Below are positions 48,351 to 57,948 of a stretch of DNA of 64,000 nucleotides, piece by piece. A program made the position numbers and the translations under genes. The notes below the pieces were generated by a model. It was not told where the DNA came from. It ran no database searches and saw only the letters and a program-made list of their open reading frames with translations. This DNA comes from an uncultured Pseudohongiella sp. (GTDB lineage: Bacteria; Pseudomonadota; Gammaproteobacteria; Pseudomonadales; Pseudohongiellaceae), in contig CACJWK010000003.1 in NCBI GenBank assembly GCA_902597095.1, positions 1 through 64,000 of the forward strand. Direction: 5' to 3'. Within the stretch, counting starts at the first letter, position 1. Every line of letters begins with the position of its first letter.

Positions 48351-50132
48351 ATGAGCACCAGTGTCCTAGCCCTTCTTTCACTGCTCCCGATCATTTCGGT
48401 TGCCATTTTTCTGGTCATACTCAGATGGCCTGCCAGCAGGGCAATGCCGATTGCTTACGTCGTCGCCGCTGGCCTGGCCTACTTTGTCTGGGAGGTTTCG
48501 GGCACAAAGATAATGGCAGCGAGCGTTAACGGCCTCATTGTGGCCGGAACCCTGATCTACATTATCTTCGGCGCCATTTTGCTGCTTAATACACTCCAAC
48601 AAAGCGGCGCTATTGCCACTATCCGCCAGGGGTTTTCTGACATCACCCCGGACCGCCGCATTCAGGTCATCATCATTGCCTGGCTTTTCGGCTCTTTTAT
48701 TGAGGGATCAGCTGGATTTGGCACACCCGCAGCGGTCGCGGTGCCGCTCATGGTCGGCCTCGGTTTTCCGGCCATGGCAGCGGTTGTGGCGGGCATGATC
48801 ATTCAAAGCACGCCGGTGTCATTCGGAGCGATGGGCACCCCTATCTTAGTGGGGGTAAGCACCGGGCTGTCGGCAGACCCTGATATGTCTGCCTATGCAG
48901 CAACGCGCGGGTTCGGTGAGTTCGAGCCATTTCTTGAATTCATCGCAGCCAAGGTCGCCTTGATGCACGCTCTGGCGGGGACATTCATTCCTCTACTGGT
49001 TACTTCCGTGATGACACGATTTTTTGGCGCCAGCAGATCATTCGCTGAAGGCTTTCAGGTCTGGCAGTTTGCCCTGTTCGCCGCTTTTGCGATGACAATT
49101 CCCTATTTGCTGGTGGCCACCTATCTCGGCCCGGAGTTTCCCTCCATGTTTGGCGGCATGATCGGGCTCGCCATTGTAGTCACCGCTGCTAAAGCGGGAT
49201 TCCTCATGCCTGAAAAATCCGATGCATGGGATTTCGAATCACCAGAGCAATGGGAGAAAGAATGGAGCGGCGAGCTTCAGAGCAAAGTTGAGCCGCAATC
49301 AAAAAGCATGGGCTTAATTACGGCGTGGTCGCCCTATGTTTTTGTGGCGGGGCTGCTCGTACTGACAAGACTCAGGGCCCTGAATCTGGAAACCTTTCTG
49401 CGTGCTGATCATCCCTCAATCACTTGGAGCTGGCCAGAGATTTTCGGCAGTGACATTTCTGCCTCGTTCCAGCCGCTGTGGTCTCCCGGTACCATTTTCA
49501 TCCTGGTCAGCCTGATCACAATCGGTCTGCACAGGATCAGTGCCGCCGAGTATCAACGGGCGCTATCCAGCTCCCTGAAGACGCTGCTGCCGGCCTCGAC
49601 GGCGCTCGTTTTTACCGTGCCCATGGTCCAAGTCTTTTTAAACAGCAGTGGTGGAGCGGCGGGCTATGAACAAATGCCGCTCGCTCTGGCTGAGGGAGTC
49701 GCAAATCTTGCCGGTTCGGCCTGGCCGTTCTTTGCAACTTTTATCGGCGGGCTAGGCGCTTTCGTAGCCGGCAGCAATACCGTCAGCAATATGATGTTCT
49801 CTCTTTTCCAGTTCGGGGTCGGCGAGCGTATACTGGTTGATCCAACCTGGATTGTGGCGCTGCAAGCAGTTGGTGGTGCTTCAGGCAACATCATATGTGT
49901 CCACAACGTAGTCGCCGCCTCTGCTGTTGCCGGACTGATCGGTAAAGAAGGTGCAGTGATCAGAAAAACTCTTCTGCCGTTCTTTTACTATGCACTGATG
50001 ACAGGTTCGATCGGCTACGGGGTTGTCAATCTCAATCAGGGCCTGTTAAATCCCGGATTTGCGATTGCAACGATGATTGTGTTTGTCTTTATCTATTACA
50101 TCGTCAAATACAACCGCACCCGTCCCGATTGA
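48351..50132 (+). CDS. L-lactate permease, LctP/LldP family
   Basis: A 593-residue integral membrane protein with about 13 helices and family motifs [33 protein letters not shown], and [20 protein letters not shown]. These proteins import lactate and glycolate with H+. A soluble loop (about 285-330) separates the halves. ATG 48351 follows a G-rich box. The neighbouring 2-hydroxyacid dehydrogenase and PPDK suggest growth on lactate or glycolate. selB begins 46 nt after its end. Confidence 0.92.
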   Translation: MSTSVLALLSLLPIISVAIFLVILRWPASRAMPIAYVVAAGLAYFVWEVSGTKIMAASVNGLIVAGTLIYIIFGAILLLNTLQQSGAIATIRQGFSDITPDRRIQVIIIAWLFGSFIEGSAGFGTPAAVAVPLMVGLGFPAMAAVVAGMIIQSTPVSFGAMGTPILVGVSTGLSADPDMSAYAATRGFGEFEPFLEFIAAKVALMHALAGTFIPLLVTSVMTRFFGASRSFAEGFQVWQFALFAAFAMTIPYLLVATYLGPEFPSMFGGMIGLAIVVTAAKAGFLMPEKSDAWDFESPEQWEKEWSGELQSKVEPQSKSMGLITAWSPYVFVAGLLVLTRLRALNLETFLRADHPSITWSWPEIFGSDISASFQPLWSPGTIFILVSLITIGLHRISAAEYQRALSSSLKTLLPASTALVFTVPMVQVFLNSSGGAAGYEQMPLALAEGVANLAGSAWPFFATFIGGLGAFVAGSNTVSNMMFSLFQFGVGERILVDPTWIVALQAVGGASGNIICVHNVVAASAVAGLIGKEGAVIRKTLLPFFYYALMTGSIGYGVVNLNQGLLNPGFAIATMIVFVFIYYIVKYNRTRPD

Positions 50133-50178
50133 ACAGAAATCAGATCATATCTGCTGAACCACAATCAAAGTCCAGTGC

Positions 50179-52152
50179 ATGAACGACGCGCCTCCTCAAA
50201 CTTATCCCAGTTATTCCAGACAGCTGATCGTTGCTACCGCCGGTCACGTCGACCACGGCAAGTCCGCGCTGGTCAGGCAGCTCACCGGGATAGAGACAGA
50301 CACGCTGCAGGCAGAAATAGAGCGGGGGCTGACCATCAATCTCGGCTACGCCTATCATCACTTCAGGACTAAGGGCGAGCCTGCCGGAGCGCCAATCACG
50401 CTGGGCTTCGTCGATGTTCCCGGACACACCGATTTCATCCACAATATGCTGGCCGGCGTCAGCAGCGTCGACTCAGCACTACTGGTGGTTGCTGCAGATG
50501 ACGGCATCATGCCGCAAACCCGCGAGCACCTCGCAATCCTGAGGCTCTTAGGCATCAAGCAACTTATCGTTGCAATTTCCAAAATCGACAAGGTTGACGA
50601 ACTCAGAGCAGTGGAAGTTGAGCAGCAGCTCAGTGAACTGCTGGCCACATTCGGATTTTCTGCCCCTGATTTTTTCCCGCTCAGCAATGTCAGCGGAGAA
50701 GGTGTCTCTGAGCTTAAAACCCGTCTGATGGCGCTGGCAGCGGAAAAGCTGAGCCCCGAATTTAAGCCATCTGATAAGGAAGCCCGCTTTCTCATCGATC
50801 GGAGTTTCAGCGTCAAGGGTATAGGCACAGTGGTGACAGGTTGCCTGCGTTCAGGCCAGATGAGCACTGGAGATCAGCTCATACAGGGTCTCAGTGGTGA
50901 TGTCGCGCGAGTGCGCAGCATGCGTCTGGATCGGGACACCATACAAACGCTGCACGCAGGCCAGAGAGCCGCACTCAACATCAATCTTGGCCAGCCCAGC
51001 GTCAAACGAGGCGATTGGTTGCTAGCCAGTCCAATTCATCACACCGTCAGGCGTTTTGATTGCCGTATTCAGGCAGCAGAGCTTCCGCATCGTTTCAAAC
51101 CGAGCGCCGAATATCACCTCTATCACGGTTGCGGCCACCACCTCGTCAACATCCGAGTTCTGGATGCTGATCAGGGTTTTTGCCAGATTCTGAGCTCAAC
51201 GCCGCTGTCTCTGGCGTATGGTGACCGTTTCATTATCCGGGATCCGGCAGCGGCGACAACGCTTGCCGGAGGACATGTGATAGATCTGTTCGTGCCCAGA
51301 CGTGGCAGAGCGACTGAAGCACGGCTAAATGCGCTCGCTGCGGCAGACCATCCAACTCAAACCGCGCTGAAAAAATCACTCGACATATCCCCGCTCGGCG
51401 TCAATCTTGAGCAGTTTCGTCTCAATCATGCGCTGAGGCAGGATTCATTGGAAAAGCTCCTCGCCGACATTAACCCACCACCGATCAATTTAAAGTCGAA
51501 CGGCAACAACGGGGGTTATTGCCTGTCCAAGGAGCATTATCAACGCTGGTGTGACCGTACACGCCTCTTGCTGAGCGACTTCCACAGAGAAAACCCGAGT
51601 GAGGGGGGCATTGCAGAATCTGCTCTGTCAAATCAGCTCAACTTTCCGGGCGCTCATAAGATACTCAGTCAGATGCTTGAGTTAATGTGCTCGAGCGGGC
51701 TGATTAGCCGTAGCGGAACCCTGTTTCATGTACCCGGTCATCAGGCACAACTCAATCGGGAGCAGCGCGAATTTCAGGAAAAGATTCAGCCGCTGCTTAA
51801 AGAGGCTGGTAAGGTGCCGCCCAGAACCCGAGAATTGGTGGAGATGACCGGCATCCCGTTAAAAGCAATGCAAAGAATATTAAAACAGGCCGGCAGATCA
51901 GGCAGCGTCATACAGGTTGCGGACAATCGCCACTACCTGCCCGAGACGATCTCAGAACTCGCCTCTTTTACTCAGGCGCTGGCAAATCAGGACGAGGAAG
52001 GTGCTTTCACAGTGATCGCGTTCAGAGATGCTTCCGGCATTGGAAGAAACCTCTGCATTGAGATTCTGGAATACTTTGACGCCAAAGGTTTTACCCGAAG
52101 AGAAGGCAATAGCCGTCTTATTCGCACACAAAAAGAGAACATTTTCGGCTGA
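50179..52152 (+). CDS. selB: SelB, selenocysteine-specific elongation factor
   Basis: SelB delivers Sec-tRNA(Sec) to UGA codons with a SECIS element. The 657-residue protein has G1 GHVDHGKSALVRQL (22-29 core), G3 DVPGHTDFIHN, SKIDK, an EF-Tu-like domain II/III region with GIGTVVTGCLRSG, and C-terminal winged helices (about 470-657, VEMTGIPLKAMQRILKQAG). Full length and intact, so selenoprotein synthesis is expected, although no selenoprotein or selC is in this window. Confidence 0.95.
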   Translation: MNDAPPQTYPSYSRQLIVATAGHVDHGKSALVRQLTGIETDTLQAEIERGLTINLGYAYHHFRTKGEPAGAPITLGFVDVPGHTDFIHNMLAGVSSVDSALLVVAADDGIMPQTREHLAILRLLGIKQLIVAISKIDKVDELRAVEVEQQLSELLATFGFSAPDFFPLSNVSGEGVSELKTRLMALAAEKLSPEFKPSDKEARFLIDRSFSVKGIGTVVTGCLRSGQMSTGDQLIQGLSGDVARVRSMRLDRDTIQTLHAGQRAALNINLGQPSVKRGDWLLASPIHHTVRRFDCRIQAAELPHRFKPSAEYHLYHGCGHHLVNIRVLDADQGFCQILSSTPLSLAYGDRFIIRDPAAATTLAGGHVIDLFVPRRGRATEARLNALAAADHPTQTALKKSLDISPLGVNLEQFRLNHALRQDSLEKLLADINPPPINLKSNGNNGGYCLSKEHYQRWCDRTRLLLSDFHRENPSEGGIAESALSNQLNFPGAHKILSQMLELMCSSGLISRSGTLFHVPGHQAQLNREQREFQEKIQPLLKEAGKVPPRTRELVEMTGIPLKAMQRILKQAGRSGSVIQVADNRHYLPETISELASFTQALANQDEEGAFTVIAFRDASGIGRNLCIEILEYFDAKGFTRREGNSRLIRTQKENIFG

Positions 52153-52292
52153 GAGACAGCGGTCCCCGCGGGCCTTAATGCGCAGGCCATGATTACAACG
52201 GATGCGCTACCTGCTATGCCTGCGCTGAACCTTTTAAAACATGGGATAAGTTTTTAAGTTGACTAAGGACAGCAGCGAGAGCTCTGGACTCG

Positions 52293-52308
52293 GATCAGAA
52301 TTCTGATC
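52293..52308. repeat. 16-bp perfect palindrome flanked by direct repeats
   Basis: GATCAGAATTCTGATC is a perfect dyad, flanked by TCTGGACTC at 52283-52291 and again, overlapping the right arm, at 52307-52315. It lies between selB and the convergent P450 gene. No T-run follows on either strand; may be a hairpin or a binding site. Confidence 0.6.
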
Positions 52309-52380
52309 TGGACTCTTCCTATACCCTGCCCTACGCCCTTTCCGACTTTCCGCCGCGCTCTCTGCTGTCCGGCGCCCCGC

Positions 52381-53640
52381 TTAATTCAAGCCATGGAGCC
52401 TGACTGGCAGATGGGTGTAGCCTTTCACAAAGCTGGAGTAAACCCTTTCAGGCTGCCCGACAACCTCAACCATGTCGAAGCGCTGCATGATCTCTTCCCA
52501 CAATATACGCAGCTGCATCTCAGCCAGACGGTTGCCCATACAGCGATGAAGACCAAAGCCGAAGGACAAGTGCTGACGCGCCTTGTCCCGGTCAATGAGA
52601 AATTCATCCGCTCTGTCTATTACCTCGCTGTCCCGGTTACCTGACGCATACCACATCACCACTTTATCGCCGGCCTTGATCTGCTTGCCGCCCAGTTCTG
52701 TATCGACCAGAGCAGTGCGCCGCATGTAGGCAAGCGGAGTCTGCCAGCGGATTATTTCAGAAACCATATTGGGAATGATGCTGCGATCGGCGCGCAGCTT
52801 GTCATACTCTGCCGGATTTTCATTGAGTGCCAGTACGCCACCGGAGATTGAATTTCTCGTGGTATCGTTACCCCCCACAATCAGCAGTATAATATTGCCC
52901 AGGTACTCCATAGGCGGCATGTTCTGAGTGGCCTCACCATGCGCCAGCATGGAAACTAGGTCATTCCCCGGCTCGGCGTTTACGCGTTCGTTCCATAGAC
53001 AGGTGAATACCTGCAAACATTCCTCCATCGCAGCCCAGCGCTCCTCGTTAGAAGACACAACGCCTGCCCCCGGAATCGCCGTGGCGGCATCGGACCAGAA
53101 CGTCAATTTGTGCCGGCTTTCGAACGGGAAGTCGAACAGTGTCGCCAGCATCTGCGTTGTGAGCTCAATGGAAACCTCCTTGACCCAATCAAACTCTGTT
53201 TCCAGGGGCAATTCATCAAGGATGTTGCAGACCCTCTGACGGATAAGATGCTCAAGACGCTTGAGATTTGCAGGCGCGACTACCGGCTGCGCGATTCGCC
53301 GCTGCTCATCATGTTTCGGCGGATCCATAGAAATAAAGCTTGGCAGCGTATACTCATCGTAAGTGTCCACAATGCCGATAGTCGGTTCTGAAGAGAAAAT
53401 TTCAGGGGAGGTGTCAACCTGCATGATGTCTTTGTACTTAGTGATGGACCAGTAAGGTCCGACCGCCGACTCGGCACAGTAGTGCACAGGATCTTCAAGA
53501 CGCAGGCGTTCCATAAAAGGCAGAAACTCATTGGCCTGCCAGATTCCGGGATGCGACAGATCAATCTTTTCAATCGGCATGGTCCAGGGGTCTTTCCCCA
53601 CCATGCTCCATTTACTCTGATCGGCAGAAGCGTCAGTCAT
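52381..53640 (-). CDS. CYP153-family cytochrome P450 (alkane/fatty-acid omega-hydroxylase)
   Basis: A soluble class-I P450 of 419 residues. CYP153 enzymes add a terminal hydroxyl to medium-chain alkanes and fatty acids. It has the I-helix oxygen-binding motif VGGNDTTRNSISGG, the ExxR/PERVY region and the heme-thiolate loop FGFGLHRCMGNRLAE with Cys367; the segments RLRLEDPVHYC and WSITKYKDIM are typical of CYP153A. Start ATG 53640 (GAGGGT box). The ferredoxin gene precedes it by 40 nt on the same strand. A matching ferredoxin reductase is not adjacent. Confidence 0.93.
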   Translation of the reverse strand: MTDASADQSKWSMVGKDPWTMPIEKIDLSHPGIWQANEFLPFMERLRLEDPVHYCAESAVGPYWSITKYKDIMQVDTSPEIFSSEPTIGIVDTYDEYTLPSFISMDPPKHDEQRRIAQPVVAPANLKRLEHLIRQRVCNILDELPLETEFDWVKEVSIELTTQMLATLFDFPFESRHKLTFWSDAATAIPGAGVVSSNEERWAAMEECLQVFTCLWNERVNAEPGNDLVSMLAHGEATQNMPPMEYLGNIILLIVGGNDTTRNSISGGVLALNENPAEYDKLRADRSIIPNMVSEIIRWQTPLAYMRRTALVDTELGGKQIKAGDKVVMWYASGNRDSEVIDRADEFLIDRDKARQHLSFGFGLHRCMGNRLAEMQLRILWEEIMQRFDMVEVVGQPERVYSSFVKGYTHLPVRLHGLN

Positions 53641-53680
53641 CGTGTTTACCCTCATTTCCCTGCGTGATGCAATTTTTGGC

Positions 53681-54001
53681 TCAGAATTGGAATTCGGGCA
53701 TCGTAACAACCAGCCCGTCTAAGTCTTCGGTCACCTGAATCTGACAGGAGAGCCGGGAATTGTCTTTTCGGTCAGTACTGAGACTGAGCATAGCCTCTTC
53801 TGTCGGATTGATTTCGCCAGTTTTCACAAGCCATTCCTGGTCAACATAAACATGACAGGTTGCGCAGGAGCAGGCGCCGCCGCAGTCAGCATCTATACCC
53901 GGCACGCTGTTGCTGACTGCTGCAATCATGACGGAGGCGCCGGGGTTGGTTTCAACATCATGTTCCTGACCAGAATGTTCAATGAATTTAATCTTCACCA
54001 T
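53681..54001 (-). CDS. Adrenodoxin-type [2Fe-2S] ferredoxin
   Basis: A 106-residue plant/mitochondrial-type ferredoxin with cluster cysteines Cys40-x5-Cys46-x2-Cys49 and Cys86 (NSRLSCQIQ). This is the electron donor expected for the CYP153 enzyme encoded next. Start ATG 54001. Probably the first gene of a two-gene minus-strand operon. Confidence 0.92.
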   Translation of the reverse strand: MVKIKFIEHSGQEHDVETNPGASVMIAAVSNSVPGIDADCGGACSCATCHVYVDQEWLVKTGEINPTEEAMLSLSTDRKDNSRLSCQIQVTEDLDGLVVTMPEFQF

Positions 54002-54411
54002 AAAACGGGGTCCCTTAATCTAGATCGCGCTACGATACCAAGATGTGCGACGCAACAAAAGTGAAGACCGCTCTGCCGCATGCAGAAGAGCCATTTTTCG
54101 CCACTCTTAGACAGTGCACTCAGGGAGCCTGCTCGGCACATTGAATTTTCTGCCTGAACTCCCGCAACTGCTCAGGTCGCCTGATCAAAATTGTCAACTA
54201 TTTCAGCACTGTAACTGCAGTGTAAAATAACCGCACAAACAGACGAACCAGTGCTGGCGCTACAAGGAGTGGAGTGATTTAATACGCGCCATAACAAGAC
54301 TGGATCGGTTTCTCCATGACGAAATCCATCAGCACAACGCTCGGTCGTTTGTGCGCTGACGCGCCCGCAGACCGCTCAGCCGATAGCCTGACAGCCACAC
54401 GCGCCTAGCCT
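54002..54411. other. 410-nt divergent intergenic region between ferredoxin and PiT genes
   Basis: No ORF of interest. It must hold the divergent promoters of fdx-CYP153 (minus) and PiT (plus). CACTG-TAACTG-CAGTG forms a 5-bp dyad around 54206-54221. No Pho-box was found by eye. Confidence 0.35.
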
Positions 54412-55686
54412 ATGTCGGAAATTCTTGCTCAGCATGGCACCTTACTGCTCATTCTTGCCTGTGTGTTCGGCTTTTTCATGGCTTATGGCGTCGGCGCTAA
54501 CGATGTCGCAAACGCGATGGGTACGTCGGTGGGCGCTCGGGCGATCACCATCAAGCAGGCCATCATCATTGCGATGGTGTTCGAGTTCGCAGGCGCCTAC
54601 CTGGCAGGAGGTGAAGTCACCTCAACGATCCGAAGCGGCATCATTGACGCAGATACCGCAGGTTTTGACACGAATCCGGAAATGTTCGTTTACGGTATGC
54701 TGTCCTCCCTGTTGGCAGCTGGTGTATGGCTGCTGATCGCCTCCTGGAAAGGTTGGCCGGTGTCTACTACCCACTCAATCATTGGGGCAATTATCGGCTT
54801 TGCCGTGGCTGGCGTGTCTGTCGACGCCGTGATGTGGGGACAGGTGCTGTCGATAGTCGCAAGCTGGGTGATCTCTCCGGTATTCTCCGGAACGATCGCC
54901 TTCGGCTTGTTTCTCAGCGTCCAGCATCTGGTGCTTGATACCGATGATCCTTTTGGCAACGCCAAACGGTATATCCCGAGCTACATTTTTCTGGTGGGTT
55001 TCGTGATTGCCATGGTGACGCTGATCAAGGGCTTGCGTCATGTGGGACTGGAAGTCAGCTATGAAAAAGCAGCACTATATGCCATGGGCGTCGGAATGCT
55101 CACGATGGCCATTGGCTTCCTCGCGATTCGCAACATCAGACCTGAGGAAGCCGGAAACGCCGAAGACCGCAAAGCGGGTCTCGAGCGCCTGTTTGGGGTA
55201 CTCATGATATTCACCGCCTGCTCGATGGCGTTCGCCCATGGCTCGAACGATGTTGCCAACGCCATTGGCCCTCTGGCGGCGGTGAATGGGGTTGTGCAAA
55301 ACGGTGGCGCCTTCGCTGCCCAATCCGAACTGCCGGTATGGATCCTTCTGCTCGGCGGCGGCGGCATTGTTGTGGGGCTTGCGACTTTGGGCTATCGGGT
55401 CATCGCGACGATCGGTCGTAACATCACAGAACTGACTCCCAGTCGCGGGTTTGCTGCAGAACTGGCGGCTGCAACTACAGTGGTGATCGCCTCAGGCACC
55501 GGGATTCCCATCTCCACCACTCACACGCTCGTCGGTGCCGTGTTGGGCGTCGGCCTGGCTCGCGGCGTCGGCGCCCTTAACTTGAAGGTAGTCGGAAACA
55601 TCTTCCTCTCCTGGATCGTGACCCTGCCCGTAGGCGCGGTCCTGTCGATCGTCTTCTTCTTTTTATTCAGGGCTACTCTCGGCTAA
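54412..55686 (+). CDS. Inorganic phosphate transporter, PiT family
   Basis: A 424-residue, about 11-helix phosphate:cation transporter. Two inverted PiT signatures are present: GANDVANAMGTSVGARAIT near the N-terminus and GSNDVANAIGPLAAV in the second half, each followed by the ISTTHTLVGAVLG / VSTTHSIIGAIIG motifs. No DUF47 (PhoU-like) gene lies upstream, which often accompanies PiT. The MFS gene follows 50 nt later. Confidence 0.94.
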   Translation: MSEILAQHGTLLLILACVFGFFMAYGVGANDVANAMGTSVGARAITIKQAIIIAMVFEFAGAYLAGGEVTSTIRSGIIDADTAGFDTNPEMFVYGMLSSLLAAGVWLLIASWKGWPVSTTHSIIGAIIGFAVAGVSVDAVMWGQVLSIVASWVISPVFSGTIAFGLFLSVQHLVLDTDDPFGNAKRYIPSYIFLVGFVIAMVTLIKGLRHVGLEVSYEKAALYAMGVGMLTMAIGFLAIRNIRPEEAGNAEDRKAGLERLFGVLMIFTACSMAFAHGSNDVANAIGPLAAVNGVVQNGGAFAAQSELPVWILLLGGGGIVVGLATLGYRVIATIGRNITELTPSRGFAAELAAATTVVIASGTGIPISTTHTLVGAVLGVGLARGVGALNLKVVGNIFLSWIVTLPVGAVLSIVFFFLFRATLG

Positions 55687-55736
55687 GCTCAGCAATCAGA
55701 ACTACTGACGCAAACCTGCCTCCATCCTCTCAGAAA

Positions 55737-56975
55737 ATGCCAATCGTCAAGTCACAGACCCCTTCCTACCAAGCAGTGCTCATCAGCGCGTGCCTGCTGC
55801 TGGTGCTGTCCTTCGGCTATCGGGCGGGCTTTGGTCTGTTTATGGTGCCGATGTCAGAGGCCAGAGAATGGGGAAGGGATGTCTTTGGACTCGCGCTCGC
55901 TGTTCAGAACCTGTCCTGGGGCGTGTGTGCAATTCTGGCCGGGGCACTGGCTGATAAATACGGCAACCTGCGGGTGCTTCTCGGCGGTGTGGCGCTCTAT
56001 GCAATCGGTATGCTTGGCATGTCCATATCAGGCACAGAAACGCAGATTGTCAGCACTACCGGACTGCTCGTCGGCGCCGGCATCGCAGGCACTTCCTTCG
56101 GCATCGTCCTGCCATCGATTGCCCGGGCAGTGCCTGAGGAAAAACGTGCCCGCGCCCTCGGTATTGGCACTGCTGCCGGCAGTTTCGGGCAGTTTCTGGT
56201 GGTGCCTGTCATTGCATCCGTGGTGGATGTGGTCGGTTGGATGCACGCCCTACAGTATCTCGGACTTAGCGCTTTTTTGATGGCGCTCCTCTGCATTCCC
56301 CTGTCTAAATTCGGCGGGGCGAATAACACTGCGGGAGCAGAATCCGACGCGTCAATGAGCCTGAAAGACGTCGCTCTGAAAGCGTGTTCGATTAAATCCT
56401 ACCGCCTGTTGGTGTTCGGCTTTTTTGTTTGCGGATTCCACGTTGCTTTCATCACAGTACACATGCCCGGCTACGTTGTCGATCTGGGCTTTGATCCGCA
56501 GATTGGTGCCTGGAGCATCAGTCTCATTGGCCTTTGTAATGTGATCGGAGCCTACTACGCCGGCGTGTTGAGCGGCACGCACTCCATGCGGAGCCTGCTT
56601 TCCGTGATTTATCTCGGGCGGGTGATGGCAATCACGGTATTTTTGGCTATGCCAGTTTCAATTTTGAGCATCATGGTGTTCAGCGCCGGCATGGGGTTTT
56701 TGTGGCTGGCGACGGTTCCACCCACCTCCGGGCTGGTCGCACTGTTTTTTGGCACCCGCTATATGTCCTTTCTCTACGGCATTGTGTTCCTGAGCCATCA
56801 GCTCGGGAGTTTCAGCGGGGTCTGGCTTGGCGCCTGGCTGTATGAACAGTACGGGACTTATACTGGGATATGGTATGCCGGTATCTTCCTCGGGATCGTC
56901 GCAGCTATGCTGCACTGGCCCATCGAAGAGAAGGATTATTCAGAGAGCCTGCTCGGCTCTTCCCGAACGGCATAA
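55737..56975 (+). CDS. Major facilitator superfamily transporter (monocarboxylate-porter-like)
   Basis: A 412-residue, 12-helix MFS protein. Motif A-like ALADKYGNLRVLLGG lies between helices 2 and 3. The N-terminal YRAGFGLFMVPMSEAREWGRDVFGLALAVQNL resembles oxalate/formate or monocarboxylate-type MFS proteins. Substrate cannot be assigned. Starts at ATG 55737; the amidase gene starts 10 nt after it. Confidence 0.8.
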   Translation: MPIVKSQTPSYQAVLISACLLLVLSFGYRAGFGLFMVPMSEAREWGRDVFGLALAVQNLSWGVCAILAGALADKYGNLRVLLGGVALYAIGMLGMSISGTETQIVSTTGLLVGAGIAGTSFGIVLPSIARAVPEEKRARALGIGTAAGSFGQFLVVPVIASVVDVVGWMHALQYLGLSAFLMALLCIPLSKFGGANNTAGAESDASMSLKDVALKACSIKSYRLLVFGFFVCGFHVAFITVHMPGYVVDLGFDPQIGAWSISLIGLCNVIGAYYAGVLSGTHSMRSLLSVIYLGRVMAITVFLAMPVSILSIMVFSAGMGFLWLATVPPTSGLVALFFGTRYMSFLYGIVFLSHQLGSFSGVWLGAWLYEQYGTYTGIWYAGIFLGIVAAMLHWPIEEKDYSESLLGSSRTA

Positions 56976-56985
56976 GATTTTAACG

Positions 56986-57921
56986 ATGACACTACGAATT
57001 GTCAGAAACGTGAGTCTCTCCCGGCGGAGTCGGCCGATGACCGGTCGAATGAGTCGGGCGGTCATAGCCTGTACCTGCGCTATGCTGGCTGCCTGCAGCA
57101 ACGTCGTTGTCATACCTTCAGCCAATTACAACAGCCGGGTCGACTATCTGGTTATCCACGCCACTTCTGAGGACTTTGCCGAATCCCTGATGCTGTTGAC
57201 TCAACCTAACGCGAATCCGGTGAGTTCACATTATCTCGTGCCTGCTCCGTCCGATCCCACTTACCCCCGAAACGACCTTAGGGTTTATCAGCTGGTTCCT
57301 GAGCTTGACAGAGCCTGGCACGCAGGCGTCAGCTACTGGGCAGGTGAGAGTGCGCTGAACGACAGATCCATCGGTGTTGAGGTGGTCAATGAATTCAAAT
57401 GCACCGGAACAAGCAACCCGATTGAAGAAACCGCACCGGAGGACTTTGAGTGCGAGTTTCCGAGCTATGATGACGATCAGATTGCGCTGCTCATCGAACT
57501 CCTCTCTGAAATCCTGGACAGGTTCCCGTCCATCGACCCTATCGACGTGGTGGGTCACTCAGATATCGCAATACTGAGGAAATCTGACCCAGGACCCCGG
57601 TTCCCCTGGCAGCAACTCTATGAAGCGGGCATCGGCGCCTGGTACGAGCCAGACACCAAATCCAAATATGAACAGCGCTTTTCCAGCGAGCCGCCGTCTC
57701 TGCAAGCCGTTCAGAACGCCCTCAATCGTCTCGGCTACCAGGTCGAACCTTCTGGAAACAATGACCGTGCAACGCAGTACGCCATGCGCGCTCTGCAGTT
57801 GCACTTTCGTCCGGGCGATTACTCCGGAACGGTGGATGTCGAATCCATGGCTATCATCTGGGCTTTACTGGAAAGATACAGACCGGCAGAGCTTGATGAC
57901 CTGGAGGCCAGCAGCGCCTGA
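56986..57921 (+). CDS. amiD: AmiD-type N-acetylmuramoyl-L-alanine amidase, lipoprotein
   Basis: Amidase_2-fold zinc amidase with C-terminal peptidoglycan-binding domain. Lipoprotein signal ends at CTCAMLAACSN (lipobox LAAC). Zinc/catalytic region: VDYLVIHATSEDFAES (His), IGVEVVNEF (Glu) and VVGHSDIAILRKSDPGPRFPW (His, Asp). C-terminal PG_binding_1 (about 240-300, QNALNRLGYQVEPSG). Start at ATG 56986 or internal ATG 57037 (MTGRMSRAVIACTC); the latter gives a more usual signal. Works in cell-wall turnover at the outer membrane. Confidence 0.88.
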   Translation: MTLRIVRNVSLSRRSRPMTGRMSRAVIACTCAMLAACSNVVVIPSANYNSRVDYLVIHATSEDFAESLMLLTQPNANPVSSHYLVPAPSDPTYPRNDLRVYQLVPELDRAWHAGVSYWAGESALNDRSIGVEVVNEFKCTGTSNPIEETAPEDFECEFPSYDDDQIALLIELLSEILDRFPSIDPIDVVGHSDIAILRKSDPGPRFPWQQLYEAGIGAWYEPDTKSKYEQRFSSEPPSLQAVQNALNRLGYQVEPSGNNDRATQYAMRALQLHFRPGDYSGTVDVESMAIIWALLERYRPAELDDLEASSA

Positions 57922-57948
57922 ACACGAACCGGTCTGTGGCTGATGGCC

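Noticed and set aside
41874-54411. selC tRNA near selA/selB
   Set aside because: No tRNA-like TTCGA loop, long variable arm or UCA anticodon stem found by eye in the gaps; cannot exclude elsewhere.
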